From: Cylindrodendrum hubeiense
Taxonomy: Eukaryota > Ascomycota > Sordariomycetes > Hypocreales > Nectriaceae
Reading direction: 5' to 3'
Assembly (NCBI GenBank): GCA_014621425.1
Contig: JAANBB010000051.1
Coordinates: forward strand, 62,001-126,000
Length of the DNA stretch: 64,000 nt
The notes under the pieces were generated by a model, which ran no database searches, was not told the DNA's origin, and saw only the letters and a list, made by a program, of their open reading frames with translations. The translations under genes were made by a program, and so were the position numbers. Each line of letters starts with the position of its first letter. Position 1 is the first letter of the stretch. This document shows, one piece after another, positions 1-11,703 of the stretch.

Positions 1-35
1 TTGCACTTCTCAGCTGACCTAACCAGGATACAGGA

Positions 36-235
36 ATGCCAGAAGACAGCATCTGCATTGTTGGTGGGGCAATTGGAACCCGATATTCACCTCATATGAT
101 CCGATAGTTCTCTCTGTAACCAAGGGTGCTGGTATTCACCTGATGAAATACCCTGTTGCTAACTGGGGTCTTAAAAGACGAATCAAGGCCCATTCTTCCG
201 GGCCAGCGATTGATCGAATGGGTATGTTCTTCTAG
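36..235 (+). pseudogene. possible relic of the N-terminus of a FAD-dependent monooxygenase
   Basis: A short reading frame from the ATG at 36 encodes a dinucleotide-binding-like string (ICIVGGAIGT) and hits a stop at 105. A second frame starting near 98 encodes GAGIHL followed by a tryptophan-glycine-leucine (NWGL) and runs to a stop at 233. In aromatic-ring FAD monooxygenases the GxGxxG loop is followed about 30-40 residues later by a GAGI motif and then a WGL-like helix, so the order fits. Two frames are needed and nothing recognisable follows, so this would be a decayed fragment and not a working gene. The match is short and could be chance. Confidence 0.25.
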
Positions 236-240
236 TGTCC

Positions 241-2098
241 CCGTGGCCAGCAGTGATCAAGACTTTCAGAATTTGCAACTTATCCAGGATTAATCGCTTA
301 TGAGAAAGGTGAGGCTGTTCTGAAGCATGAAATTGTGACTCTTGCCACAGGAATGAGACTTTGGGCAGTGATGACTGGTCTGACCACAGGGCCTCGTTGC
401 GCCAACACTGTGGCATGACGGTAAATACAGTACGAGATGTACTGAGTCGCAGTGGATTCCCATGCGAACCTCGTTGAGTGGAGCAGTCTGGGACTTCTCT
501 AGGTTAGTGGGCACTTAGACACCCACATAGAATTGGGCCCTATGGAAGTATCGGCTAGCTGAGCCATGTACCCACGCAATTGTCATTGGTAGAAGATCAC
601 CCCACCAGCACTTCCACTCGAAGTGATACGAAGTGGTTTTCCTGTGGAGCATTCCAGATAACCACAGGCACTGTGAGTGGCGGATTGACCTACGCTAACC
701 ACTCTAGGCTTATCCTATACGAGTCGCAATGGGAAGGAGTCTCCGAGTGTCCGAGTGTGGCCATGTCTTGGACATGTCTGCTACCCTATACTCGATCTGC
801 ACGACACGAAGCCGTCATTGGTACCAAGGGCACATGCAGGATACAGTTTCTGGGGTCAGATGGAAAACAAGCATACCTGAGACCCTCTCAATTAGTAGCA
901 CGACAACAACCTCATGTCCTTGCCGTCCAGCTGTTTTGCGTAATACATCTTCAAGCAAATCAAACATCAGACATGTCGCCACCAGCCATTTCTATCTCGA
1001 TTTCTCGAAACACTGCGGTATTCTAGAACTGGTCACCTCATGAAGCAGGTGGCCCCACGAACCGAAGCAGCGGGGTGCCGGAGGATGGAGAAGTATGGGG
1101 ATGCCTCGACTGTAGTAATCGCAGTACCTGGGCGCGATTACTAGTTACAGCAAGTTTCAGACCAGCAGTGGAACTGCGGACACTCTAGTGTCCTTGAACG
1201 ATGCAAGACAATATCTGGTAGTCTATCTGAGCTGTCTTCTGAAGCAATCTTGATCCACTGATGTGATGTTGTAATCGACCGATGACGGCGAATCCTTTTG
1301 GATCATGGTCACCAAAGGGCGTGGCGTGGCGTGTTGTGTTGGCTAGCACAAGCAAGAAGTCGTTCTAATTCAGAGTCTCCATCATGCACATAGTAAGCAA
1401 CCAGAGCCAAGATCCCTGTATACGACGTACTCGCTAAGCTCCGAGAGTTTTGTTAACGTCAGTGATCAAGCTTCTGATTAGTCCCGCTTGGTTCACTAAC
1501 CCCTTGGCTTTTAGTGCGGAGGCGCTAGCTCTCCACATGCAAAGCTCGGTCTCTAGCCTTTTGATGATATGACCCATTACGCCAGGTGAAATCTGTTTTC
1601 AGCATTGGATCTGTTTGGGGTCTCCTTGCTAAGTGGATGGAATATGTCCAATTTAGGCATTTGGCGGTCTGTGAGTCGGGTTCAGGCTGTCTTTGGTTGA
1701 GACTAAGGGGCATGCGAGCTCAAGTCGACAAAAGGCCCGGGGTACCGTAAAATGGCGGCTTAGCAATCAGGTAAACAATATAGCTTGGCATGAGATTGAT
1801 AATAGACATGTTCCGCCTTTCCGTTTACATTATGCCATTTCAAACTTTAAATGCGTATGAGTGACAAATGTGACGTTTGAAAGCACCCGAACCGTGTCCT
1901 CCGAATATAGCCAAACAGCGCCTTTCGCTTGATTGCTGAATAATTAAATTTCGTGACCTGTATCAAGGCTTTTGCCAGTAGGCCATGTTAAGAATAAAAA
2001 CGGAATTACCTCCCCTTGAAACCCAGAACCTCAAACCCAGCTTATTAGATCACGATACAGGAACATATTTACTTACCCGCACTTCTCCTTGCATCATT
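241..2098. other. long region without a supported gene
   Basis: Open frames here are short, overlap on both strands and lack recognisable domains. The longest, 580-1026 on the plus strand (148 codons), shows no known motif. The stretch just before 2099 is AT-richer and should hold the promoter of the RidA-family gene. I see no repeat, tRNA or other RNA gene. Confidence 0.5.
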
Positions 2099-2625
2099 AT
2101 GCCTAGATTTATTCCCAACACTTTGGCACCCGCCAATGGCATAAAGTTTTTCAACTGGCCTGGGGCTGGTGTGGAGATATCCGAAAAGCTCGGAATGACC
2201 CACGCCGTGATAATACCTCCCAATGCATCCATTATCCACGTGGGCGGCCAAGCAGGAATCACTGCCGAGGGAACTGTTCCGGCTGACCTGAAGGATGAAA
2301 TCACCGAGGCCTTCAATCACATAGAGCTATCTCTACGCGAGGCTAGATTGACCGGGTCACGACACAATGTTTGGGGTTGTGTATTCAGGGTATGGCTTTC
2401 GGCTTCAAATCGCTTTCAAATTGCTAATTAAGCCCAACGATGTAGATTAACTCCTATCATGCGAACACGGATGAGACATTTGCCCCCACCTTTCTTCAAG
2501 TTCTCAGGGAGCATGTGGGTGAGAGCAGGCCCATATTCACGGGTGTTGATGTTGCGAAGTTGTTGCGACCGGATTTGCATTTTGAAATGGAAGTTCAGGC
2601 TTTTCTTCCTACAACTACAGAATAG
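2099..2625 (+). CDS. RidA/YjgF/UK114-family protein (endoribonuclease L-PSP fold)
   Basis: Two exons, 2099-2389 and 2446-2625, give 156 residues. The 56-nt intron has a GTATGG donor, a GCTAAT branch site and a TAG acceptor, and the join restores the frame as CVFR-INSYH. The protein follows the RidA pattern: a central VGGQAGI strand around residue 51, a helix rich in Glu/Asn, and a C-terminal SRPIFTGVDVAKL segment carrying the arginine that binds the carboxylate in RidA proteins. RidA members deaminate reactive enamine/imine intermediates; diverged fungal members often lie near biosynthetic genes. The ATG at 2099 is preferred over one at 1985 because homology begins there. It ends tail to tail with a Zn2Cys6 regulator. 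The substrate cannot be told from sequence. Confidence 0.85.
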
Positions 2626-2995
2626 GAAAGTGGAATCTGTTGGGTTCAAAAATCTATACGGAAATCTTTGAGACAGGCCGCGTTCGTATAGAAATAAAGG
2701 AGTGCCAGCTATTTTAGACTCGTAAAGTGACCACAATCCATCATGCACATGTCAAGTCTAGAATAAATAGCAGTCTTGATTATTTTTGCTCATTTTCTTT
2801 TTAATAGCTAGCAGCTGCTATTACTAGCTGGTGACTTTAGATTATCAGAGGTATAAACAGCTTTAAACCTCTAGAATTTCAGTGATCTCGTTCTTGGACT
2901 TTTACTGGTAGCAAATACAACCCATAGTCAATAATTATCATTCATCTCATTATGTGTACCGTTAATCGAGCGAGAAGAAAATCGCTTAGCGATGA
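2626..2995. other. convergent intergenic region
   Basis: AT-rich spacer between the 3' ends of the RidA-family gene and the Zn2Cys6 gene on the opposite strand. It should contain both 3' UTRs. No gene or structured element seen. Confidence 0.5.
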
Positions 2996-5205
2996 TCATA
3001 CAGGGAAAATATGTGTTCCCAAATCACCCAGAACAGTAGTCCAATTCCTTGAACCGAAGCCCTCCTTGTGTACTGCATCCTCTCTTTCCCACATGCGTTG
3101 GACCATGTCCCATTGTTTATTGGTGTTCGCAATGCCGTAATGCTGCACCCTTTCCCACCATTTTCTACATGGGTCTCGCTGAGATCTAACAGTGGCAAAT
3201 GAAGCAACTAGCATTGGCCACGATATTGGGGCCATTATGCTTGCTCTGCTAGATTTTAATGTCGCCTTTGCTTCTTCGGCCGCATGCATGTGTTCGACCA
3301 CGTGCTTTACTTCCTGCACGAGATCTGGGGGATCGAGACGCTGGATTCGACGATAGTAGTAAATCAGTGCCCCGTAATGCCAGGCACTCGCCTGGTGGTT
3401 GAAGATGGTCAACATTGCATCGTCGTTGGCTGGGATCGATGCTACTTTTTCGGATTGCAGGCTCCAGGAAAGGAGTCTGTCACCCAGCGCTTCACAAGAC
3501 GCGAGAAGATCATCCGGCATGGAGTTTTGCTGCTGGTCATCAAACTGAGCCACAAATTCTGCAAGTCTGCAAGTCTCCTGGATTGCAGCTGCAGTGCTTG
3601 CCGTGATTCCGTACATGTATTCGTAGCAACTACCCGATTGGATAATAGCATCCTCTGTGTTTGACGTGTTATCATAATTGCCGACCCAAGGGGATGGAGA
3701 TGCTAGGAAAGATGTTGTCCTGGCCATCAAGCCTAGGAAGGCACTGATTTCATTCAGTTGCCGAGTCTGGCCGCTGATGAATCTCCATCGCCTGCGAGAA
3801 TTCCGCAACTGTGTGATGCCGTTAAGGTGCACCATGAAATCATCATCGTCGCCGGACATAACCTAGTAGCTTGTCAGTTGGTGATGCATAGATTCCATCA
3901 TTATTGGACTAGGCTTACCCCTATGGTGAGTAAAGACAGCATCGCCATCAAAAGAATTTGATGGTCCGCCCCTGGCGTTGGAGAGTTGACCGCAGCCTGC
4001 AAAGAATATATTGCGCGGTATCTATGTTGAGTGCCCATATTCTTGTACTTGTTTTGGGCTCTGTCGCAGTTCCACAGGTGATATGCCGCCGATGCTAATA
4101 ATGCGTGATAAAGTGCAGAATGAGGTTTGGCCTCGGTCGCGCTGTTAGCGGACGTGTGGATACACGCCCCTTCAATCGCAGTGGGAACATACAACCCACG
4201 ATAAGGGTTTTGAGAATGAAGAATAGGCTGAAGGACATCTGCAACATGGACTACGTAGTGATGCATTAATAAGTCAGCCTCGCTATCTCCAAAGAGACTG
4301 CTTCGAATATGTTGTATTGGAAGACTGATGAAATTCTGGAGAGGCGACGATGGCAATGCAGTTATTGAGTGGTGCCGCACATCATATTCGCAGGTTGCAG
4401 TTGGGCGGACTTCAACCAGGTCATCATTGGCTGATCCACCATCTTGCAGGGTATTGCGTTGCCCGGAATTTGGTTCCACTACACAGTCCACTTGCGTAAA
4501 GGTAGGATCAAATGTCTGGATTTCATCGTCAGTCGGCCAACCAGGTGTAGTCAGGAGCAGGGGCAAGGCCGCAGTTGGGTTCAAGTCCGGCAGATGCATC
4601 CCGCGTGTGCTGTGGACAATACCCAAGGGCACAGTGTCTTCGTCAGATTGCCACCCATGCTGGCTTTCTTCCGAGCAGTCGAGGACAAAGGAGTTATGCC
4701 GATCTGGTGTGGATAGAGTAGTTTTGCAACTTTGATCCTCAAGGTGGATTGAAAAGGTAGAAAATGGACCCTTTGTTGACGGGAGCCGCGACTCGGCGTC
4801 CTTGTCGATGGTGGAAATAAAGTCATTAATCTCCTTCATTCCATATCGTTGGCCACTGACTTTATCTAATGAGGCGTCAGTTTGTATTCTGCAGATAAAT
4901 ATATATCCCTTGGATCATCCCTACCCAGCATGATCCTTCTCCGTCCTTGGTTATTGACTGCAGTGGGCGTGCCGGGCTCTGCGAAAGGGTCAGACATCCA
5001 CTGCAGTCTGATGTCATAGCCGCCACATGGAATGCCTCTCTTCTCACAGTTACCACAAGCCGATGGTCTTTCATCGCATCTGACCTTCCGCGCTTTGCAT
5101 GTCCAGCAACTGGCCTCTTATCAGCACACGCCTCGTTCCGTCCGAATTTGATGGGTCCTACCCTGTGAACGTAATGGCTCGCTGCCGTGATGGTCGGATG
5201 CTCAT
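2996..5205 (-). CDS. Zn2Cys6 transcription factor with Fungal_trans_2-type regulatory domain
   Basis: Four exons on the minus strand: 5205-5162, 5109-4925, 4865-3919 and 3862-2996, 680 residues. Exon 1 gives a basic leader ending ITFTG, which joins GCWTCKARKVRCDE, a hallmark of the Arca-like subgroup. The zinc cluster is Cys16, 19, 26, 33, 36, 43 (CX2CX6CX6CX2CX6C). An acidic, probably disordered stretch follows, then a helical C-terminal domain with a GDDDDFMVHL segment after the third splice, as in the Fungal_trans_2 family. Introns are 52, 59 and 56 nt with CTGAT, CTGAC and CTGAC branch sites. It is divergent from the glutathione-transferase gene at 6078, 872 bp away, so that gene is a plausible target. 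The targets are inferred, not shown. Confidence 0.85.
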
Positions 5206-6077
5206 AGTGAATTCATCTGCCGTGACGCGTTTACGGAGATTATGGCCTTTCAAACTTCGCGTTCAATGGTTCATCTAGGGGTGTTGTAGCCGGATGCGAT
5301 GTGTAGATGCATGACTCTTGGCCCATGAGATAAGAGAATTGGCTATCAGACTGGTCATGAAGCCGCTCCCCGCTCCCCATTGTCACGTGACGGCACTACC
5401 ATGACTAGATTCAACAAGAATGTTTTTCGAATCGCTCTGTCTTGGCCAATCTTACAGCCGAGTTTTGCGGATAGATTTGGTATATGTGTAGGTCCTCCTG
5501 GAATTCTTGTTGCGAATAGGCACCGGTTGCGAAAATTTCCCAAAAACTATGGAACCGGCGATTGAGGTAGTAATTAACAGGTTCCTGAAGCAGATTAATG
5601 GTCAGCAGACCCAAAAGTAAGTGCGTATACTTAAAGACAGGGATATCGGCATAGAGACCGCAAAAGAGGGATTGAGGATCTGATAAGGTGCGTGGTGAAC
5701 GTGAAAATCCTCTAGACTCGACGGTGTGATGGTGGTGTAAGCTCGCATACAGATGAGCCTGATGCACTTACGACTCGCGAGCTACAACTAACCCTTTTTA
5801 GAGTAAGCAAACTGTACCTGGAATTTCTACTGGTCAGTACTTATTTTTGTTCAAGTAACCGCGCGCGTGGTTTTAACAAGAACTTGAATTTGTCAGCGCA
5901 ATGACGTGATGCCGCGCGCATGTATTTCAAATCCACGATGCCCCACCAACGTGATGCTCGATGGGCGAAGTAAGAGGCCGCGACAACTGAGAAGATCGCC
6001 TTAAATACCACAGACTTCCAGTCCCGACCCTATATTTCGACAACCTATTACTCCAGAGCAACAGATATAAAGACATC
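5206..6077. promoter_or_regulatory. divergent promoter region between a Zn2Cys6 gene and a GST gene
   Basis: An 872-bp spacer between two start codons pointing away from each other. Open frames inside (for example 5411-5767 minus, 118 codons) have no recognisable domain. AT-rich stretches near 6001-6035 precede the GST start. I could not define an operator with confidence. Confidence 0.45.
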
Positions 6078-7176
6078 ATGACATTAAACTTGGGACCAGT
6101 ACTTGCCCTCTCTACACCTCGGCTGGCCACATGCTAACTCGAGACTCAGTCAGTCCACAAGAATGGAAACTTTGCCCGGCCCGAAAGCGCCTTTCGCAAT
6201 GTTATTTCTCGAGACTCAGATTCAAAGTTCGCGGCAGAGAAAGGCCGTTATGCTCTTTACGTTTCGCCCGGTTGCCCTTGGGTAAGCTCTAGATGTGCTC
6301 TAAAAAGGGAATCCTTTAGCTGATTTGAACAAGGCTCACAGAACCCTGATTGTCCGCTCGCTTAAAGGGCTTGAGGATATAATTGATGTGTATCAAGTTC
6401 ACTTCACACTGGGACCGGACGGGTGGTTCTTCAGCGGAGAAGGAGAATCATTACCCGAAGACCCACTGCATGGGTTCAAAAAGCTGAAGGATCTCTATCT
6501 GCTTGCCGACCCGAACTATGTTGGACGATACACGGTTCCCGTGCTATGGGACAAAAAGACTGACGCCATCGTAAACAACGAGTCATCTGAGATCATTCGA
6601 ATGTTCTACACTGAGTTCGATGCCTTCATTCCGGAGCAATTGAGAGAAGAGAACCGACCCGGTGGCGGGTTTTACCCTCCGCACCTCAGGGAAGAAATCG
6701 ACACAATCAACGACTGGGTCTACAACACAATAAACAATGGCGTGTACAAGGTCGGTTTTGCCAAAGCGCAAGAGTCATATGACAAAGCAATCAAGCCACT
6801 CTTTGAGTCACTCGACAGAGTGGAGGCTTTGTTGGCCCATGGAAAGCCGTACATCTTGGGCGATTTCATCACCGAAGCTGATGTACGACTATACACCACT
6901 ATTGCGCGATTTGATGTCGCATATTATCCGGTCTTTATGTGCAACCAGAAACTTGTCCGTCACGACTATCCAAGGCTCTACTTGTGGTTCCGTCGCCTCT
7001 ACTGGGATCAGGATGAGAATGGCGAAGCGCGAGGCGCCTTTTACAAAACCACCGCCCCCTATTTGGGTCTTTATGCCCGGGGGTATGCAGACAGCAGAAA
7101 CAAGATAGTCTATGGGGAAAGTGCACCGCTAATTGTACCGTCCGGACCTGCGGTGCTTATTGACGCGCTTCCCTAA
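6078..7176 (+). CDS. omega-like glutathione S-transferase / glutathionyl-hydroquinone reductase family
   Basis: Three exons, 6078-6098, 6150-6281 and 6334-7176, give 331 residues. Intron 1 (51 nt) carries a perfect TGCTAAC branch site; intron 2 (52 nt) has a GTAAGC donor. The join at intron 2 rebuilds SPGCPWAHR, the active-site loop with catalytic Cys49 typical of the ECM4/YqjG (Xi class) enzymes. It is followed by the long insertion, the NNESSEIIRM segment that contacts glutathione, and a helical C-terminal domain with ITEADVRLYTTIARFD. These enzymes reduce glutathionyl-hydroquinones using a second glutathione, releasing the quinol, and act in the cytosol. The length fits the family. The first 7-residue exon is the least certain part. 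Confidence 0.9.
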
Positions 7177-7409
7177 GGGTTCGCTCAGATGACACAGCTT
7201 TTCCGCAAGTGTTATATAATGGATAGAACTACCACAATATGGGGTTGCCAATACATATAATAAATCCATTTACCTATTATGCAAAGATAAGCAGACCGAT
7301 CACAATGTTACTCAGTTATAGATAGAACAAGCTAGTATATTGGCATGTATTTTTGCTGTTGGCGAGACAAGATGAACTGCCCAAGACCATCTGGTGATGC
7401 ACAATACAA

Positions 7410-9497
7410 TTATACAATATTGAGTATATCTAAAGCTGAAGGTTGTTCCACAAATATATCCCATAAATCATCAAAGAGCAAGGATGTATCAGAGTCCTGT
7501 ACTGCCATCTGGCTATTCTCAAACAAGCCCTCACTGAGAGCCAATCCACCCTCCGTATATGTTGAAAGTGTCGTGGAGGGGGAACAAACTCCATACTTGA
7601 CAAGCAATTGCGTCAAATGATCCAGGAACTTCGCTGCGATTTGTGAATGATGCTTAATGCCTTCCAGCTTTTTTAAAACCACGATCAACTCAGCCATTTG
7701 ACCTACACGATTTTCGCTAGGAAATTGATTACAACAGAGGTCTGTTGCGAGAATGAGCGCACCCATGAACATGTGAAAGACTGTCCCTTGGATTTTCATG
7801 AAATCAGCGGAGTGTGAAATATCCGACGTTATAATGCCCTGGTGCGCCGATAATAGATGCCGAGCAGCCTTCAAGCTAGCATCTCGTGAGAAGACGTGAA
7901 GAGACTTGCTGGGGTGTCCAGAGAGGTACGGAAAGTGGAGTTTGCATCGAATAAGATGGATCATCAAATTAATCAAGAGCCGCTGCATTGGAATGTACGA
8001 ATGCACCTGGTCGATTTTTCTCGTCTCCTCCGAGTCTGCAATTTCGACTCTAAAGAAAGCAGGGAGGGTTTGAATTGAAGATTCGAGCTTTGAGTCGAGG
8101 GATAGTATCATTTCGCAAGTCGCATCGTTCGGGTCGTGTGGTATCACGTCGGAAATACATCGAGCGACCTCGGTGACTTTGATGCGATGCAAAATATACG
8201 ACATGGTAGTCGGTTCTGACAGTGGCCGGTCTTTCATGTTTGGATTGCCAAGATCATCATCATTGATATGCCTCGGGATATTGGAAGCGGTTGTTTTTGG
8301 CTGGATAAGGTAGACTGCGTCAATCGGCCCTTTGCTGAGTTAGCAAATTATTTGACACCCCGGACAGGATAATTTTACCTTGTGCCATGGAAACAATCCA
8401 ATCTGTGGCCGCTAGATACCACCAAACTCTTCGCTTCATCTCTTGGGTAATAGGATCTGTGACATCCTGTGATCGCCTCCTTTTGGCAGTTGTCGAATCA
8501 ATGAGATGGAGGCCGAGACTGTGAGATACCATAATTGCCTCAGTTAATAAGGCGCGGTATCTGGGAGAGAAGGCCTCAATGTGGTTAATGAGGAATTGAA
8601 GAACAAGCATAGCTTGCACATTTTCGAACGTGTGAGTCATTCTTCGGCGATGCTGTTCCAAGCAGTCCATAGACGATCGGATGTAGATGGCGCATATCAT
8701 CAGCCGTTCTTTGAGAATGGGGAGGGCTACTTCTAGGTTGCCGCGGAGAGGCTCCAGAATGCTTGCTATCGCGATGACACCTAATATCAAGGCCAGACCC
8801 CGTGGCGCGGTTGTTGTCGAGACATGAGCTACTTGGTAGTAGACTTCCTCAACCAATTTGTGGAAATGTGGTTTATAGATGATATATTGGAAGTGGCCGA
8901 TATAATCAACGTATACCTGGAATAATCGAAGAGTCTCCGATTTAGGAGGTAGTTGGATCTGACGTGAGTCCGTATTGTGCTGAACCTGGGTGTTTGCCGA
9001 GATGGATATGGAAAGATTATGCATCAGAGCGTGGCGCTGTCTACGTTTAGATACAGGAGAGCGATATATTAGGGCCGAAGACATACCAAGACGTTGTCGC
9101 TTATGGAGACTCCATGCGGCTGCACTGTGCCTTCAAACGGGATCGACTGAGCGGTTCCGTTGGGTGATGGTCCTTCGGCTTCCGAGACCAGGGTTAGAAC
9201 TCCATTTCGGATCGTACTGAGCTCGTTTCTAATTGGGGCTGACACAAGGCCGTAATTTCCATTATTTTGCGTCGGATTGATGAAAGCTTCGATTTGATCC
9301 AGCCTGAAAAGGATACTTGATATTGTTGATGGGTCCGACTCATCACGAGGCCTTTTGGCGCCGCGGCTCCCCGGCCGCAGTAGCTGTTGCTTGCACTCCA
9401 GCGAGCGACCGATGCAGTTTGTGCATGGTTGTTGTTTATCGCATTTAAGCTTCCTTTGGCGACATGATAGACATGCATTTCCTTGCATGCCAGACAT
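7410..9497 (-). CDS. Zn2Cys6 transcription factor with fungal-specific TF domain
   Basis: Three exons on the minus strand, 9497-9087, 9036-8379 and 8329-7410, give 662 residues. The zinc cluster is Cys9, 12, 19, 25, 28, 35 (CX2CX6CX5CX2CX6C) with the basic RQRKLKC stretch between. The central part has the middle-homology features of Fungal_trans: an RLFQVYVDYIGHF segment, a long helical region, and EMKRRVWWYL close to the second intron. Introns are 50 nt each; the second has a GTAAAA donor and a GCTAACTCAG-type branch/acceptor region. It is convergent with the GST gene (233 bp apart) and divergent from the O-methyltransferase at 10003, so it may control that gene. The exact acceptor of intron 1 is less certain than that of intron 2. 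Confidence 0.85.
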
Positions 9498-10002
9498 GAT
9501 TGTAACGGGAGTGCTGGATTGGGTGGTGTTGGATCTCGGGTCCGCGGAGCCCGGATAAACCCAGTAGCCGGACTTGGGACCAGAACCACAGGCTTGATAC
9601 TGTTGGATCCCGTGTCGGACGAAAAGCAGTTAGTCGTCGGAGTGGGTGACAGAGAGCGGACCGTTGAGACTCGAAGGGGTCAACTGTTGCTCCGATGCGC
9701 GGATGATGAGGAGTCCATCCACGGGTCCATGGGTCCACGGATCCGCGGACGCTGACGTGGAGAATGCGGCCCATGCATAGGAGACTACGGACCAATGAAA
9801 GGCCGCGGACTAGTTGGACATGATGTTCGACGGGCGACGCCACCCGAAGCCTTTCGGTGCTTCAAGAAGTCCGAGACATCTATATATAGGTATGCATCGT
9901 TGAACATTGTTTACTATTTCAGAATCACCAACACGCCTTACACGAGTGTCCTAAACATACCGTTACACTTCTTTCATTGTGCCACCTCATCAACCAAGAA
10001 CC
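9498..10002. promoter_or_regulatory. divergent promoter with three CCGCGGA palindromic sites
   Basis: A 505-bp spacer between the start codons of the Zn2Cys6 gene and the O-methyltransferase. CCGCGGA occurs at 9542-9548, 9743-9749 and 9803-9809, the first two inside the 8-bp palindrome TCCGCGGA. CCG-CGG is the everted form of the CGG triplet read by Zn2Cys6 dimers, so these are plausible operator sites, possibly for the neighbouring regulator. A CGG...CCG pair also lies near 9855-9873. Confidence 0.4.
9881..9888 (+). promoter_or_regulatory. TATA box of the O-methyltransferase gene
   Basis: TATATATA lies about 115 bp upstream of the ATG at 10003, a normal spacing for a fungal core promoter. 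Confidence 0.55.
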
Positions 10003-10674
10003 ATGGAGGCTGTCCTTAACTTCGAGAACTTCCGCTTGGCCCCGAGCATCGACGCTCAAGCTACATCGACCTTGCTCCGTCCCAACCCCAAGCTAGAGTA
10101 TGCACTTGCCAATTCTGCAGCAAAAGGTCTCCCACCCATCAGCGTCCTCCCTCTGGCCGGCCAATATCTATCCATCCTCACTCAGCTCATTGGAGCCAAG
10201 TCAGTGCTCGAGGTCGGTACGCTGGGTGGCTACTCGTCTATCTGTTTTGCGGAAGCCGGAGCCAAAGTAACGAGTATTGAGATTGACCCGAAACATCGGG
10301 ACACGGCCCTGGAGAACGTCCAGGGCCTCGATGTGGAAGTCATCCTTGGAGCGGCGCTAGACGTGTTGCCGAAGCTGGCAGACGAGGGAAGACAGTTCGA
10401 CATGGTGTTCATTGACGCGGATATGGACGACCAGTTGGAACAATTCGACTGGGCGGTGAAGCTGACGCGTCCAAATGGGTGTGTTTTTCTGGATGATGTG
10501 GTGGCTTCAATGTTTAAGAATGGAGACACCGAGGGAGGCAGCGAATCCATCCTGACAAAGATTGGCAGGGATGAGAGAGTTAAAGCTACACTCATGCCCA
10601 CAGTAGCTTGTCATTCAATGGTACCTACACCGGTATTTAATGGATTTATTCTAGCTATAGTAAAGGGCAACTGA
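10003..10674 (+). CDS. SAM-dependent O-methyltransferase, class 3 (catechol/CCoA-OMT-like)
   Basis: A single exon of 223 residues. The start at 10003 sits in an ACCATGG context; the frame extends upstream but has no earlier ATG. The SAM-binding motif I is VLEVGTLGGYSS near residue 68, followed by the acidic SIEID strand near 91, an FIDAD motif near 137 and FLDDVV near 162. The aspartates in the last two match the divalent-metal ligands of cation-dependent O-methyltransferases. Such enzymes methylate vicinal diols on catechols or similar phenols in the cytosol. The protein has no membrane segment or signal. Together with the hydroquinone-reductase-type GST it suggests handling of catechols or quinones. 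The substrate is unknown. Confidence 0.88.
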   Translation: MEAVLNFENFRLAPSIDAQATSTLLRPNPKLEYALANSAAKGLPPISVLPLAGQYLSILTQLIGAKSVLEVGTLGGYSSICFAEAGAKVTSIEIDPKHRDTALENVQGLDVEVILGAALDVLPKLADEGRQFDMVFIDADMDDQLEQFDWAVKLTRPNGCVFLDDVVASMFKNGDTEGGSESILTKIGRDERVKATLMPTVACHSMVPTPVFNGFILAIVKGN

Positions 10675-11703
10675 TATTGACAACGTCAGTTAATAAAATC
10701 GCAACTCCCTCCATACGAGTTTAGTAGTGTCCATGAAGTTCTCGAATTGATGTGCTTTCAAATTTTATGCAAGATGCAGGGTGAAATTTATTTTGTTTAT
10801 TTACCATACTTTGTGACGGGAAGTGGACCTATTTACAACACTGATATATGCACCGTAGGTAACACACATGCAATGCTGCCTTCTTAGTTTACAACTTGTG
10901 GCTAATAGGCGTTTATTTAATATTGGGTTCATGATTGGGTGTACCTAGCTAGACAAGGACGGGCTTTTCCAGGTGAGAGTTGTTGCTGAATTAATTAGAG
11001 CGAAATCAGTGGGTCGACATTCTGCCGTCGCACACTGTCTAGGCCCTAACATGAGCAGTGGCACGTCCGGCGAAATTATTCCACCTCTTGGAGAATAGGG
11101 AATGCGGGCCAAGCATTGCAAATAACTGGTGCGGTTAAAAGCCGTTCCCCATATCGGTATTTCGGGGTAATGAGGGTCCGAGTTGAGGTAGTAGCAGCCC
11201 CTTGCAGTGGCTCTATCTGGTTGCGAGCCTCGGAACAAGATCAGGATCGGCCTCTGACAGTCGTTCAAGTAGCTCAGTAGGACGAGTAGAGTATTTCTTT
11301 ATGTAGGAAGGTATCCATATGAACTGAGCATGTGAGCAAGTAGCAACCGGAATTCTACAAGATCCGACCAGAAGCACATCGACAAGGTCAAGGCGTTGTG
11401 CAGGGTATGATGGGATTCTGCAAATTGGCTTGGCAAAACCCTAAAATGCATCTGTTGTCCGCAACTCAACCAGGATGTGAGTGATGTTTATGTGCAGACG
11501 GCCCATATTACCCCGCATTTACTAAGAATCGTTCACCGTTTGTAGCATGTTTCCCCGCCGTAATTCGGGTCAAATAGAGTCTATAAAGGTAGCGGTGTCA
11601 CTGTGGCTGGTGGTGCCGTCTCAACTTCTTTAGCAATCGGCTTGAATAGAGAATACCATTGTCATTATCGCCTGGTATACGTCGACCTCCATCCAACTCC
11701 ACA
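10675..11703. other. intergenic region without a supported gene
   Basis: About 1 kb between the O-methyltransferase stop and the carboxylesterase start. One minus-strand open frame (10945-11268, 107 codons) has no recognisable domain. The last 150 bp should be the esterase promoter. No repeats seen. Confidence 0.5.

Noticed and set aside
580..1026. 148-codon plus-strand open frame
   Set aside because: No domain, no splice structure and biased toward residues expected from random sequence; a second plus frame overlaps it over most of its length.
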